Assembly (NCBI GenBank): GCA_024641365.1
Contig: JAHEDF010000072.1
Span: 1 to 11,565 of the forward strand
Direction: 5' to 3'
Origin: Planctomycetota bacterium
GTDB taxonomy: Bacteria > Planctomycetota > UBA11346
Length of the DNA: 11,565 nucleotides
Shown: piece after piece, positions 1 through 7,918 of the stretch
How positions within the stretch are numbered: the stretch's first letter is position 1
Layout: each line of letters opens with the position of its first letter
Program-made: the position numbers and the translations under genes
The notes under the pieces: generated by a model
What the model saw: only the letters and a program-made list of their open reading frames with translations
Database searches by the model: none
Told to the model about the DNA's origin: nothing

Positions 1-110
1 TTTTTCAATAACTACAGGATTTCCACCGTATGTATTTCTCTGTTTCTCCGGTCTTTCATGTAAGTATCTTATTATTTAGGATATAGTGAGCTGGAATTGG
101 TATGAGATAA

Positions 111-1283
111 TTAAGAGGTTCTCATCTTGATCCATGTCCCAGCAATAGGTGGTTTAGCTACCCCAGTAATGCGAGACACGGTGATAGGAATCTCGTCTTG
201 GCAGAGGGCACCCAGTACGGCCATAGCAGCGGCTTCTCGTAGCGTGGTCGGCATACCTAATTCATCGGTTATCGAAACAGGTATACTAACGCGTTGTTTT
301 ATTTCATGGAGCAGCGCACGATTTTTAACACCGCCACCAGCCAGTACTAATCGATCGGCATTTGTCGCTTGGTGTGAAATTACGGTTGCAATAGCTGCGC
401 ATGCGGTTCGTAAAGCATCGTGAATATTTTCTAAACGATGACGTTCTGCCCAATCACCTAATTCATCGCCAGTTCCTAAACTGCGTCCGCCATCAGACTG
501 ATTTGTTAATTGCTCAACTAAATCTTGCATGGCATGCGCTATAACGTTGCCACGCATGGCAGTTTCGCCATCACGATCAAATAACAATGCGCGGGCCATG
601 CGATCGAGCACATGATTACATGCACACACATCACCACCATTTATGTGACGAATTTCATCATGTGCTGGTAAAAAGGTATAATTGCAAAAGCCACCTAAAT
701 TAATAATAACACGTTTCTCACTGGCATGGCGAAATAATACCCAATCAGCCAATGGCGTAATCGGTGCGCCTTGACCGCCAGCAGCAAGATCGGCAGCACG
801 TAAATCATAAACAACATCAGTGGACAGTGCCCAGGCAATCGGGGCAGGAGTCATAAATTGCCAAGACAGTGGCGGTTGATGAAAAACCGTTTGTCCGTGA
901 ATAGCAATTAAATGTGGTGTGTTTCGTCCAAGTGCTTCTTGAATGGCAACAAGATGCAAATGAGCAAAATCATCGCCTAATTTTGCAATAGCACCAGCTG
1001 TCATTGGTTGCTGTTCAGCGAGGGCACGTAAACGCGGCCCCACGTCGCCTAACGGCAAAGTGGCATGACCGTCTAATTGGACACGCATAGCTAGTCCACG
1101 ACCATCAATGAGCAGAACAGCAACATCAATTCCATCTATGCTGGTGCCAGTCATGCAGCCAACGACGATACGATTGCCAGCATGGCGACGAGCAACGCGA
1201 CTTTGTTGCGCTAACTCTATTGGCGCTCGTTCTCCAAACCGAACAGGAATTTTTGGTGCACTGTGAATACGTGATTTTGCCAT
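111..1283 (-). CDS. anmK: Anhydro-N-acetylmuramic acid kinase, divergent (peptidoglycan recycling)
   Basis: The family phosphorylates 1,6-anhydro-MurNAc with ATP and opens the anhydro ring to give MurNAc-6-phosphate, in the cytoplasm during cell-wall recycling. Visible support: the N-terminal ATP-binding motif GCMTGTSIDGID at about residues 42-53, HGQTVFHQPP in the middle, INLGGFCNYTF (the family's INLGG-N-T block) and a C-terminal LVLAGGGVKN nucleotide-binding motif. At 390 aa it is slightly longer than usual, because about 40 residues precede the first motif. No later Met or clear start lies before that motif, so the ATG at 1283 is kept. No clear Shine-Dalgarno precedes it. The family's usual GFDTGPGN block reads GGDVCACN here; the Asp (about D218) that should be the catalytic residue is kept, but the rest differs. 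The gene starts 3 nt after the GH20 stop, so the two are surely one transcript. Family assignment is firm; activity on the standard substrate is inferred. Confidence 0.9.
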   Translation of the reverse strand: MAKSRIHSAPKIPVRFGERAPIELAQQSRVARRHAGNRIVVGCMTGTSIDGIDVAVLLIDGRGLAMRVQLDGHATLPLGDVGPRLRALAEQQPMTAGAIAKLGDDFAHLHLVAIQEALGRNTPHLIAIHGQTVFHQPPLSWQFMTPAPIAWALSTDVVYDLRAADLAAGGQGAPITPLADWVLFRHASEKRVIINLGGFCNYTFLPAHDEIRHINGGDVCACNHVLDRMARALLFDRDGETAMRGNVIAHAMQDLVEQLTNQSDGGRSLGTGDELGDWAERHRLENIHDALRTACAAIATVISHQATNADRLVLAGGGVKNRALLHEIKQRVSIPVSITDELGMPTTLREAAAMAVLGALCQDEIPITVSRITGVAKPPIAGTWIKMRTS

Positions 1284-1286
1284 GTG

Positions 1287-3065
1287 TTAGTCCACTAAAC
1301 AAACGAGTTCGAGATCCTGCGCAAGCGCTTCATAATGACGACAACTGTTTTCCAAGCCGCCGGGTCGCGAACGGGCTAGCCATAATGCGCGATATAATTT
1401 AATAGTTGTTCGCCAAATATTTGCTGCTTGTTTGCGTACCGAGCGATCATTGACGTTTATTGTTCGCATGACGGCACGCATGACCGTATTGGCAACTTCA
1501 TTCGCCATGAATTCTAATTCATTCACGACCAATTGGTTGTGTGATAAATGCTCAGCCATAGCTGGCATCAATCCAATTAATAATTCTTGGCGTTTTAAAA
1601 TGTCACGCCACGTAGCGGTGCTGCTTTCAATATTCGCAGTTAAAGGATCAGCGAGTGGCGTTGTTTGATGAATAAATAATGCGCTGGCATTACGTAGCGG
1701 GAGGGGATTACCATCAGGTCCAGTTTTTCCTGCGATAAGTCGTATGTCATGATCTAAATCACCATAGGCATCTAACCAGCGCCCGACTTCTAAAGAGGTG
1801 TCACCAAATGCATGTAAACTCGATACGCGAGGATCATAAGCCGCATCACCACTCCAGGCACGATGAGCCGCTTCGCACAACGCATGCAAAGTCACCGGCC
1901 ATTGTTGACGATGACCTAGATCGCCCCAGGCCGTTGCTAAATAGCCAGTAGCACCGTGACTGGCGCCGTCTCGCGCAGCAGTTAATAAATTAGCGCGCCG
2001 TTCAGAAGTGCGGCCAGTAATTGAGCGCCAACAAGACGTACCAGGGCAGACCCACACTTCTCTTTGTGCCTGTCTTATTTGTGTACATGCTCTCGCAAAA
2101 TCTGTATCGGGTTCATATCCCCAGGCTAGGCCAATAATATCGTCCGGTAATTGCGACAGTGATTCAGGATGTTCTAAAGCAATATCGGCCCAAAACTGAG
2201 GACGCTTATTATGTTTTTTAACAATGGTACAAACTTTTTTTACAAATTCTAAATAGACTGTTGCTCGTCCACGTTTGGCAACGTCATCATGTGATCGTCC
2301 TTGTCCAACGTCAAAGGTTTCATCACAACCAATATTGACCAGCGGACTGCTCACATTTGGTAATAATTGCCCTAATAGATCATCGATAAGGGCTAATGAT
2401 CTCGGGTCAGATGGACATAAACTAAATCCACCAGTTCGTTGAACCAAGCCATTAAAATCCCATGTACCAGCAGGACTAATCTCTGCCAAAGGGGCGTATT
2501 CAGGATGTTTAAACCACGAGGATAAATGTCCGAAACAATTTTGATTAGCAGCTAATTCAACGCCGCGCATCCGGCCATAGGCATCAAGTGCACGCATTTC
2601 TTCAGGCGTCATTGGCGAGGCATGTTTCCATACCGTTTCATGACCAGTATAAGCAAAAGTGTGTTCAGTATATAATTGTAAGTGATTCATTTTCCATGCA
2701 GCCATGCAATCAACAATTTCATAGAGATGTTGCATGGTTGGCACGCGGTCCCGACTAATGTCGAGCATAAATCCGCGCTTCGGAAAAATTGGCGCGTCAT
2801 TAATAAGTAAGCACGGTAATTCGTTGTCGTATTGTCGCCGGATTTGGGCAAGCGTTGCTTGTGCATAGCGTTGACCGCTGGGATGTCGCCATGACCAAAA
2901 GATGCCATCGTTGGTAATCGCTAAATGGTAGGCCTCTTCACCTGCAAAGGTGATTACAGATTCATCAACAAGTTGCGGTTCTTGGAAAGCAATATGACCA
3001 CCTGTCATGGTTAACTGCCGCGGAGCCGGTACGAGTAAAGGAGCAGATGACGCAAGCACAGGCAT
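1287..3065 (-). CDS. Glycoside hydrolase family 20 beta-N-acetylhexosaminidase, probably cytoplasmic
   Basis: GH20 enzymes remove terminal beta-linked GlcNAc or GalNAc by substrate-assisted catalysis. A short N-terminal domain (about residues 1-90) precedes the barrel, which opens with the family signature KRGFMLDISRDRVPTM (about 96-111). The catalytic Asp-Glu pair is D248-E249 in NIGCDETFDVG. Other barrel blocks are ELAANQNCFGHLSSW and a Trp-rich stretch around WADIALEHPE. The last roughly 160 residues are mostly helical-looking and not recognised. The N-terminus (MPVLASSAPLLVPAPRQLTM) does not look like a signal peptide, so a cytoplasmic location is likely. Lying 3 nt upstream of anmK and divergent from an AmpG-type permease, it probably cleaves GlcNAc from GlcNAc-anhydroMurNAc, the job usually done by GH3 NagZ. 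That role is inferred; chitin or glycan breakdown is an alternative. The ATG at 3065 is the only in-frame start that fits; no good ribosome binding site is visible. Confidence 0.9.
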   Translation of the reverse strand: MPVLASSAPLLVPAPRQLTMTGGHIAFQEPQLVDESVITFAGEEAYHLAITNDGIFWSWRHPSGQRYAQATLAQIRRQYDNELPCLLINDAPIFPKRGFMLDISRDRVPTMQHLYEIVDCMAAWKMNHLQLYTEHTFAYTGHETVWKHASPMTPEEMRALDAYGRMRGVELAANQNCFGHLSSWFKHPEYAPLAEISPAGTWDFNGLVQRTGGFSLCPSDPRSLALIDDLLGQLLPNVSSPLVNIGCDETFDVGQGRSHDDVAKRGRATVYLEFVKKVCTIVKKHNKRPQFWADIALEHPESLSQLPDDIIGLAWGYEPDTDFARACTQIRQAQREVWVCPGTSCWRSITGRTSERRANLLTAARDGASHGATGYLATAWGDLGHRQQWPVTLHALCEAAHRAWSGDAAYDPRVSSLHAFGDTSLEVGRWLDAYGDLDHDIRLIAGKTGPDGNPLPLRNASALFIHQTTPLADPLTANIESSTATWRDILKRQELLIGLMPAMAEHLSHNQLVVNELEFMANEVANTVMRAVMRTINVNDRSVRKQAANIWRTTIKLYRALWLARSRPGGLENSCRHYEALAQDLELVCLVD

Positions 3066-3139
3066 GGTGCAGCATCGTTGTAGTGCTCACGTGTTAGCAA
3101 GGTGGTTCCAGCATTTTTGCGCTGCTCTACCAAAAACAC

Positions 3140-3167
3140 TTGGGATTGTCGCTTTTGTTTTCATTAT
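3140..3167 (+). promoter_or_regulatory. Possible sigma70-type promoter of ampG giving a leaderless transcript
   Basis: TTGGGA (3140-3145) and CATTAT (3162-3167) are separated by 16 nt and each matches four of six consensus positions. Transcription would begin about 7 nt after the second hexamer, which falls on the ATG at 3174. This would fit the lack of any Shine-Dalgarno there. The match is weak and rests on pattern alone. Confidence 0.25.
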
Positions 3168-3173
3168 CCCGCC

Positions 3174-4424
3174 ATGCCAGCAATTCCAATTCGTACGTGG
3201 CCTGCTTTGTTGTTATTAGGCTTTGCCTCAGGTTTACCCTATAATTTAGTCGATTCGACATTGAATGCTTGGTTACGTGAAGCGTCATGGTCAAAAGAGG
3301 ATTTGGTCTGGGCGGGGTATGTGACGCTACCCTATATGTTTAAAGTGGTGTGGGCTCCGGTCGTAGATCGACTTATACCGCCGTGGCTTGGGCGACGACG
3401 TGGGTGGTTATTAGCTTCACAAATAACGATCATAGTAGGTTTGGTGAGCATGGCCGTATTTGACCCAATTGGACACCCAGCGTTATTATTAGTTGCAGCA
3501 ACCTTTGCCGCTTTTGCCAGTGCGACCCAAGATTTAACGGTAAATAGTTATACTATTGATGCAGTACCAGCCGAACAATTATCGGCGGGAGCCGGATTAT
3601 CAGTATGGGGCTATCGAGTCGCCTTAGCTATCAGCGGTGGTTTAGTCATGGTATTTGCAGGCATGTGGGGCTGGCAAATTGCTTATGCATTAATGGCGTT
3701 GTTATTAATTCCAGGAATTATCGGCACTATTTTAGCGCCGGAGCCAACCGTAACCCAGGCACCAACAACCTGGGAACAAGCGCTTTTTGCTCCATTAGAA
3801 GATTTTCATAAGCGTTTAGGATTATACGGATTATTTATTTTATTAGTGTTAGTGATGCTCTATCGCTTAACCGATGGGTTAGCGAATATGTTATCAACGG
3901 CATTTTTGTTAGACATGAAATACACGACCATTGAACTGGGGAGTGCACGCACGTGGATTGGATTAGTCGGTGCAGCGATTGGATCTGCCGTTGCAGCATG
4001 GAGTTGTTTTCGCATTGGCATGTTGCCATCGTTGTGGATTTTTGGCATTTTACAGGCGATTAGTAATTTAGGCTTTGTGGGAATTGATCAAGGATGGTGG
4101 AGCGGACAGAGTGGATTAATTAGTGTGTTATTATTTGATATGATTTGTGGCGCAGCAGCTGGTACGGCATTTGTTGGCTGGCTGATGGGCTTTTGTACGC
4201 CAGCATTATCAGCAACCCAGTACGCCTTATTAACCGCAGTCATGGTATTAGGGCCGCATTTATTACGACCAGCTATTGCACCGTGGGTAGAAAAAACGGG
4301 ATGGTCTGGATATTTTATATTTACTACCCTAGCGATGATTCCAGGTTTATTATTATTAATCGCCGCTCGCACATTAAAACGCCGTTCGTCTATTCCTGAG
4401 GCAGACCCACCAACTATTAATTAA
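3174..4424 (+). CDS. ampG: AmpG-like major facilitator permease (muropeptide importer)
   Basis: Predicted inner-membrane transporter of about 416 aa with around 12 hydrophobic segments. It resembles AmpG, the proton-driven importer of GlcNAc-anhydroMurNAc and its peptides. AmpG-type blocks: GFASGLPYNLVDSTLNAWL in the first helix, LPYMFKVVWAPVVDR ending in RRRGWLL (the cytoplasmic loop between helices 2 and 3), ASATQDLTVNSYTIDA (family ASQD-xxxDA-xxTD region) and AGAGLSVWGYRVALAISGGL. The start at 3174 (MPAIPIRTWP) is preferred to an in-frame ATG at 3102, because the 24 extra residues are rich in Cys, Phe and aromatics and are unlike the family. The start has no Shine-Dalgarno; see the possible leaderless promoter. 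It is divergent from GH20-anmK, and the three would form an import, cleavage and phosphorylation route. In the QD motif, the Asp normally found four residues on appears as N124. Other peptide or sugar MFS substrates cannot be excluded. Confidence 0.85.
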   Translation: MPAIPIRTWPALLLLGFASGLPYNLVDSTLNAWLREASWSKEDLVWAGYVTLPYMFKVVWAPVVDRLIPPWLGRRRGWLLASQITIIVGLVSMAVFDPIGHPALLLVAATFAAFASATQDLTVNSYTIDAVPAEQLSAGAGLSVWGYRVALAISGGLVMVFAGMWGWQIAYALMALLLIPGIIGTILAPEPTVTQAPTTWEQALFAPLEDFHKRLGLYGLFILLVLVMLYRLTDGLANMLSTAFLLDMKYTTIELGSARTWIGLVGAAIGSAVAAWSCFRIGMLPSLWIFGILQAISNLGFVGIDQGWWSGQSGLISVLLFDMICGAAAGTAFVGWLMGFCTPALSATQYALLTAVMVLGPHLLRPAIAPWVEKTGWSGYFIFTTLAMIPGLLLLIAARTLKRRSSIPEADPPTIN

Positions 4425-4427
4425 ATT

Positions 4428-4955
4428 TTATTGTGCATAAGTAGAGACGTTTTCGATCTCTAATAATAAACGTTTACATGTGAGACCTAAACCAAAACCG
4501 CCAATACCTGCTGTCGCTACCACACGGTGACAGGGAACAATAATAGGAATGGGGTTGCGACCAACGGCCCCGCCCACCGCACGTGCGGCGCTGGGGTTGC
4601 CTACTTTTTTTGCTACTTCACCATACGTCAGGCAATTTCCGAAAGATATTTTACCTAATGCTTTTAGTACCCGCGTGGTAAATAGTGGCAATAAACGAAG
4701 GTCTACTGGCACAGAAAATTTTGTAACTCGTTGCAGAGCGTAGTCTTTCAATTCTTTATGCGCTTGATCAAGAAAGCGGTGCTGTCCTGAAACGATGCGA
4801 AATCCAGCATGTTCCCATCGCGTTAATCGTAGATCGAGGTCTTGAAATTCAGGTAGGGCAATGCTGCAGATACCCAAATCGGTAGTGGCTAGTTGTACCT
4901 CACCGAAACGCGGGATGGTTATGCTTTTTCGTAAAATAGTGCATTTTTCGCTCAT
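4428..4955 (-). CDS. ogt: Methylated-DNA--protein-cysteine S-methyltransferase (O6-alkylguanine repair)
   Basis: Suicide repair protein that moves the alkyl group from O6-alkylguanine in DNA to its own cysteine. At 175 aa it has the Ogt/Ada C-terminal size. The N-terminal half is the poorly conserved RNase H-like domain. The C-terminal half has the DNA-binding helix-turn-helix TYGEVAKKVGNPSAARAVGG with the base-flipping Arg (AARAVG), the Asn hinge in GRNPIP, and the active-site motif IVPCHRVV with acceptor Cys at about residue 142, followed by GGFGLGLTCKRLLLEIE. Every key residue I can check is present. No Ada-type Zn or AraC domain is attached, so it is the constitutive type. A plausible Shine-Dalgarno AGGGTG lies 5 nt upstream of the ATG. 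Its stop is only 3 nt from the ampG stop (convergent); it is divergent from the sensor kinase and shares the intergenic region of about 150 bp. No functional link to either neighbour is evident. Confidence 0.95.
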   Translation of the reverse strand: MSEKCTILRKSITIPRFGEVQLATTDLGICSIALPEFQDLDLRLTRWEHAGFRIVSGQHRFLDQAHKELKDYALQRVTKFSVPVDLRLLPLFTTRVLKALGKISFGNCLTYGEVAKKVGNPSAARAVGGAVGRNPIPIIVPCHRVVATAGIGGFGLGLTCKRLLLEIENVSTYAQ

Positions 4956-5012
4956 TGCGACACCCTGTAAGCGAATATGCGCTGAACAAGTGAAATAAAA
5001 GCCGTTCTCTTA

Positions 5013-5039
5013 ATCAGCAGTGTACGCCGACTGCTTGAT
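5013..5039. repeat. Imperfect inverted repeat between ogt and the sensor kinase gene
   Basis: The arms ATCAGCAGT and ACTGCTTGAT flank the 8-nt GTACGCCG. AGCAGT (5016-5021) pairs perfectly with ACTGCT (5030-5035), and the outer ATC/GAT extend it with a single extra T as a bulge. It sits about 65 bp before the kinase ATG and 58 bp before the ogt ATG, in a gap of 149 bp otherwise without a gene. It could be an operator dyad or an RNA hairpin in the leader. No T tract follows, so it is not a typical terminator. Confidence 0.4.
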
Positions 5040-5104
5040 GCGTAATGCGCAAAGTGTGCAAATGTTCCTTGAGATGAGGCTAAGTTCCGACAAGAGTAGT
5101 CATT

Positions 5105-7918
5105 ATGCCGTTACGGTCGATTTGGCAGTCAAGTCTGTTAGGTCAGTCATTAGTTCCTTTAATGGCTGGCACGATAGTCGTTATTGGTATTGCGGTATTT
5201 GGCAGCTACTTCGCCACCACGGCAGATAATCATAATACAACAATAATTGAATTAACTAATCGTGCACAGGAGCGAGCGCAACTTGAACAAACTATTATTG
5301 ATCGTGTAGAGCGCCAAGTTCAGCAATGTGCAGAAATATTAGTGCGACGTTTAGGTAATAAACCACTGTCACCAATTCCAATTAAATTACTTGAAGATGG
5401 AACGCGTCGACAGTTGCCAAAAAATGATTACCCACCATTGGCGGTCATCGTTACGAGTAATTCAGCTCAAGATTTGATTCAAACTGCCGCTGCTGCATGT
5501 GCACGCGATTTATTAGATGAACTAGGAAATACCCTAGCCGAATATCCTGATAACTTAACCATTGTTGTCCCGGGCAAATGGATGGCGACATGGGGGACAG
5601 AACAAATCGAGTTAGTCGCGCTTATGTTACCCAATGATCCGTTATTAATGCCAGCGGAAGAAGCAAACATACTAGGAGATAATCAATTCGCATGGTCGCA
5701 AGCTTTTATGGAACCAGCTACAGACCGTTGGCTAATTGCAGCAACAATTACACGTGATGTGCCGCAAGTAGGGAGAATCGCAATTACTCAATTATTGCCT
5801 ATTAATGATTTATTGCAACGCAGTGTGAGTAAAAATGAAAAAGGAACAAAAACAGTCGTTTACGATAAAAAAGGACGTGTTTTAGCTGCTGCTGGAATAG
5901 AGCGAACGGCAGTGAAAACAAATACGTTAGAGTCATTAACACGGCTCAATGATTCCGTTTTCCAAAACGTGCAATCAGTAATACCGCCGACTGGAAAAAT
6001 AGGCGAAGTCATAAGCGATGTAAAAACAAAGGGATGGTTTGAAGTATCGCGCGTGCCAGGTCCCGGATGGACAATGGCAACGTATTATTCACCTCAACAA
6101 TTTGATGCGGCGGCACGTTCCACGGCAGCGTGGATACTGGTTGTCGGTATAGTGGTATTATGTGCTCAAGGGATGTTACTGATAATTGTTCTGCGATCAC
6201 GTGTGTCGCAGCCACTTGAGCAATTAACCAAAGCCGTATCAGCGGTCAGCGCTGATCATAAACAATTCCCAACTTTAGATACGAATCGAATAGATGAAAT
6301 TGGAGAATTATCACGCCATTTTACCAGCATGGCTGCGATTGTCGCAGAACGCGAGGCCGCATTAAAAGAAACCAATGCGAGTTTACGAGAACGCGAAGAA
6401 TTATCACGCGCATTAATTGATAGCGCGGCAGATGCAGTCGTTGTGTTCACCGACGGGAAAATTAGCGAGGCCAACCCGACAGCGATTGCCTTATTTGCAT
6501 CGGATAACGATGGATTAACTGGTTTGGAACTAAAGGAATTAGTTTACAACCAACCGAACAGTAAAGTCGATGAGGGAAAAGAATGGGAAATGCGCTTTGA
6601 TGCTGCAATGAGTGGTCAAACGCAACATTTCCCACTCCTTATGAGCCGTCGATCTGGCGATCAATTTGAAGCAGAAATTGGCTTGGCACGTGTAGATCTT
6701 CCAGGTGAAAAACGTTTATTGGCTGTCATACGTGACGTCACGGCACGTAATGTCATGGAACGTCAATTACGCCAAGGGCAAAAATTAGAATCACTCGGCC
6801 AACTTGCTGGCGGAGTGGCGCATGATTTTAATAATATGCTAGCAGGCATTATGGGTGCAGCTGAATTACTTACATTAGATCCTAAATGCCATGATGGCAT
6901 GAAACGATATTTAGGAAGTATACTCAATACCTGTGATAGAGCCGCTGGATTAACGCGAAAATTATTAAGTTTTGCGCGCAAAGGGCAGTCACAGCGACAA
7001 CAGGTAGATATGCATCAAGTGATTCGTGATAGCGTTACGATGCTGAATCACAGCATAGATAAGCGCATTAGCATTATCGTCCAATTACATGCGGCATCCA
7101 GTATCGTTACCGGTGATCCTGCGCAATTACAAAATGCTATCATTAATTTAGCTTTGAATGCACGTGATGCCATGCCGCATGGTGGTAAAATTACAATATC
7201 TACTCGTTTGACTGACATAGAAATTGAAGATGAGGCGAGACTCGTATTGCCGCTAAAACCAGGGACCTATTTAGAATTATCCATTAGCGATACAGGTGAA
7301 GGAATTCCCGCTGAAATTCAGCCACGAATTTTTGAGCCATTCTTTACCACGAAAGCGGTTGGCAAAGGTACGGGCCTAGGATTAGCAGCTGTCTATGGGA
7401 TGATTATGGATCATAGTGGTTCCTTAGCCTTAGAAAGTAGCCCACAAACAGGCACAACTTTTTATTTTTACTTACCATTATCAAAGGAAAGCAAAAAAAA
7501 TACCTATGTTGAAAAAGTATTAGAGCGCAGAAAAAACCACGGAGTCGTGTTATTAATTGATGATGTGGAAATAATCCGTATCGTGGGGCGTAAATTATTA
7601 GAATCCATAGGATATGAAGTGCTAGAGGCGGCAGATGGTAATAAGGCGATTGAGATATTTGCTGAGCATCATCAACGCATAAACATTGTGTTGTTAGATA
7701 TGGAAATGCCAGGCATGCGAGGGGTTGATTGCTTGCGAAAGTTAAAAGAGGTAAAAAAGGATATTTACGCGGTGTTATGTAGTGGTTATGCACGGGATGT
7801 GACATCAGGTGAGTTGCAGCAAGAGGGTTTTAATTCGCAAATCAGCAAACCATATCGCTTAGCAGAATTAGAGAAAATTCTTGAAGCAGCCTTTCAAAAC
7901 GGAAGAGCTATACCATAA
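5105..7918 (+). CDS. Hybrid sensor histidine kinase: Cache sensor, HAMP, PAS, kinase core, receiver
   Basis: Inner-membrane signalling protein of 937 aa. Order of parts: TM helix at about 14-35; periplasmic Cache-like sensor at about 40-338, ending in WFEVSRVPGPGWTMATYY, typical of dCache domains; second TM at about 341-362; HAMP linker at about 363-418; short coiled coil; PAS at about 433-553; dimerisation/phosphoacceptor domain with H573 in GGVAHDFNNML; ATPase domain with N box (LALNARDAM), DTGEGIP (D729), FEPFFTTK and GKGTGLGLA; receiver at about 814-932 with acidic D819-D820, phospho-acceptor D865, S893 and K915. All catalytic residues are present. There is no DNA-binding or enzymatic output domain, and no Hpt domain or separate response regulator nearby, so phosphate must be passed to a protein elsewhere or the receiver acts as a sink. 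The stop overlaps the next gene's ATG by one base (TAATG). A weak AAGAG lies 8 nt before the start. The periplasmic ligand is unknown; its neighbours suggest it is something handled by the porin and PstS-like protein. Confidence 0.93.
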   Translation: MPLRSIWQSSLLGQSLVPLMAGTIVVIGIAVFGSYFATTADNHNTTIIELTNRAQERAQLEQTIIDRVERQVQQCAEILVRRLGNKPLSPIPIKLLEDGTRRQLPKNDYPPLAVIVTSNSAQDLIQTAAAACARDLLDELGNTLAEYPDNLTIVVPGKWMATWGTEQIELVALMLPNDPLLMPAEEANILGDNQFAWSQAFMEPATDRWLIAATITRDVPQVGRIAITQLLPINDLLQRSVSKNEKGTKTVVYDKKGRVLAAAGIERTAVKTNTLESLTRLNDSVFQNVQSVIPPTGKIGEVISDVKTKGWFEVSRVPGPGWTMATYYSPQQFDAAARSTAAWILVVGIVVLCAQGMLLIIVLRSRVSQPLEQLTKAVSAVSADHKQFPTLDTNRIDEIGELSRHFTSMAAIVAEREAALKETNASLREREELSRALIDSAADAVVVFTDGKISEANPTAIALFASDNDGLTGLELKELVYNQPNSKVDEGKEWEMRFDAAMSGQTQHFPLLMSRRSGDQFEAEIGLARVDLPGEKRLLAVIRDVTARNVMERQLRQGQKLESLGQLAGGVAHDFNNMLAGIMGAAELLTLDPKCHDGMKRYLGSILNTCDRAAGLTRKLLSFARKGQSQRQQVDMHQVIRDSVTMLNHSIDKRISIIVQLHAASSIVTGDPAQLQNAIINLALNARDAMPHGGKITISTRLTDIEIEDEARLVLPLKPGTYLELSISDTGEGIPAEIQPRIFEPFFTTKAVGKGTGLGLAAVYGMIMDHSGSLALESSPQTGTTFYFYLPLSKESKKNTYVEKVLERRKNHGVVLLIDDVEIIRIVGRKLLESIGYEVLEAADGNKAIEIFAEHHQRINIVLLDMEMPGMRGVDCLRKLKEVKKDIYAVLCSGYARDVTSGELQQEGFNSQISKPYRLAELEKILEAAFQNGRAIP

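Noticed and set aside
1..75. Minus-strand frame open to the window edge with protein-like composition (HERPEKQRNTYGGNPVVIEK)
   Set aside because: It has no ATG, GTG or TTG between the upstream stop and the edge and only about 25 codons are visible; it may be chance. Plus-strand frames here are equally unconvincing.
102..125. Inverted repeat ATGAGA / TCTCAT across the anmK stop codon, as a possible terminator
   Set aside because: Six AT-rich base pairs with a 12-nt loop and no following T tract; too weak to call.
127..423. 98-codon plus-strand open frame opposite anmK
   Set aside because: Fully antisense to conserved anmK codons with no recognisable motif.
3102..3173. Upstream in-frame ATG extending the AmpG-like protein by 24 residues
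   Set aside because: The extra residues (Cys/Phe-rich) do not resemble the family N-terminus and the first membrane helix follows normally from the ATG at 3174.
7404..7805. 133-codon minus-strand open frame inside the sensor kinase
   Set aside because: It lies wholly opposite the conserved ATPase and receiver regions, has low-complexity hydrophobic content, and shows no domain or ribosome binding site; a shadow of the real gene.
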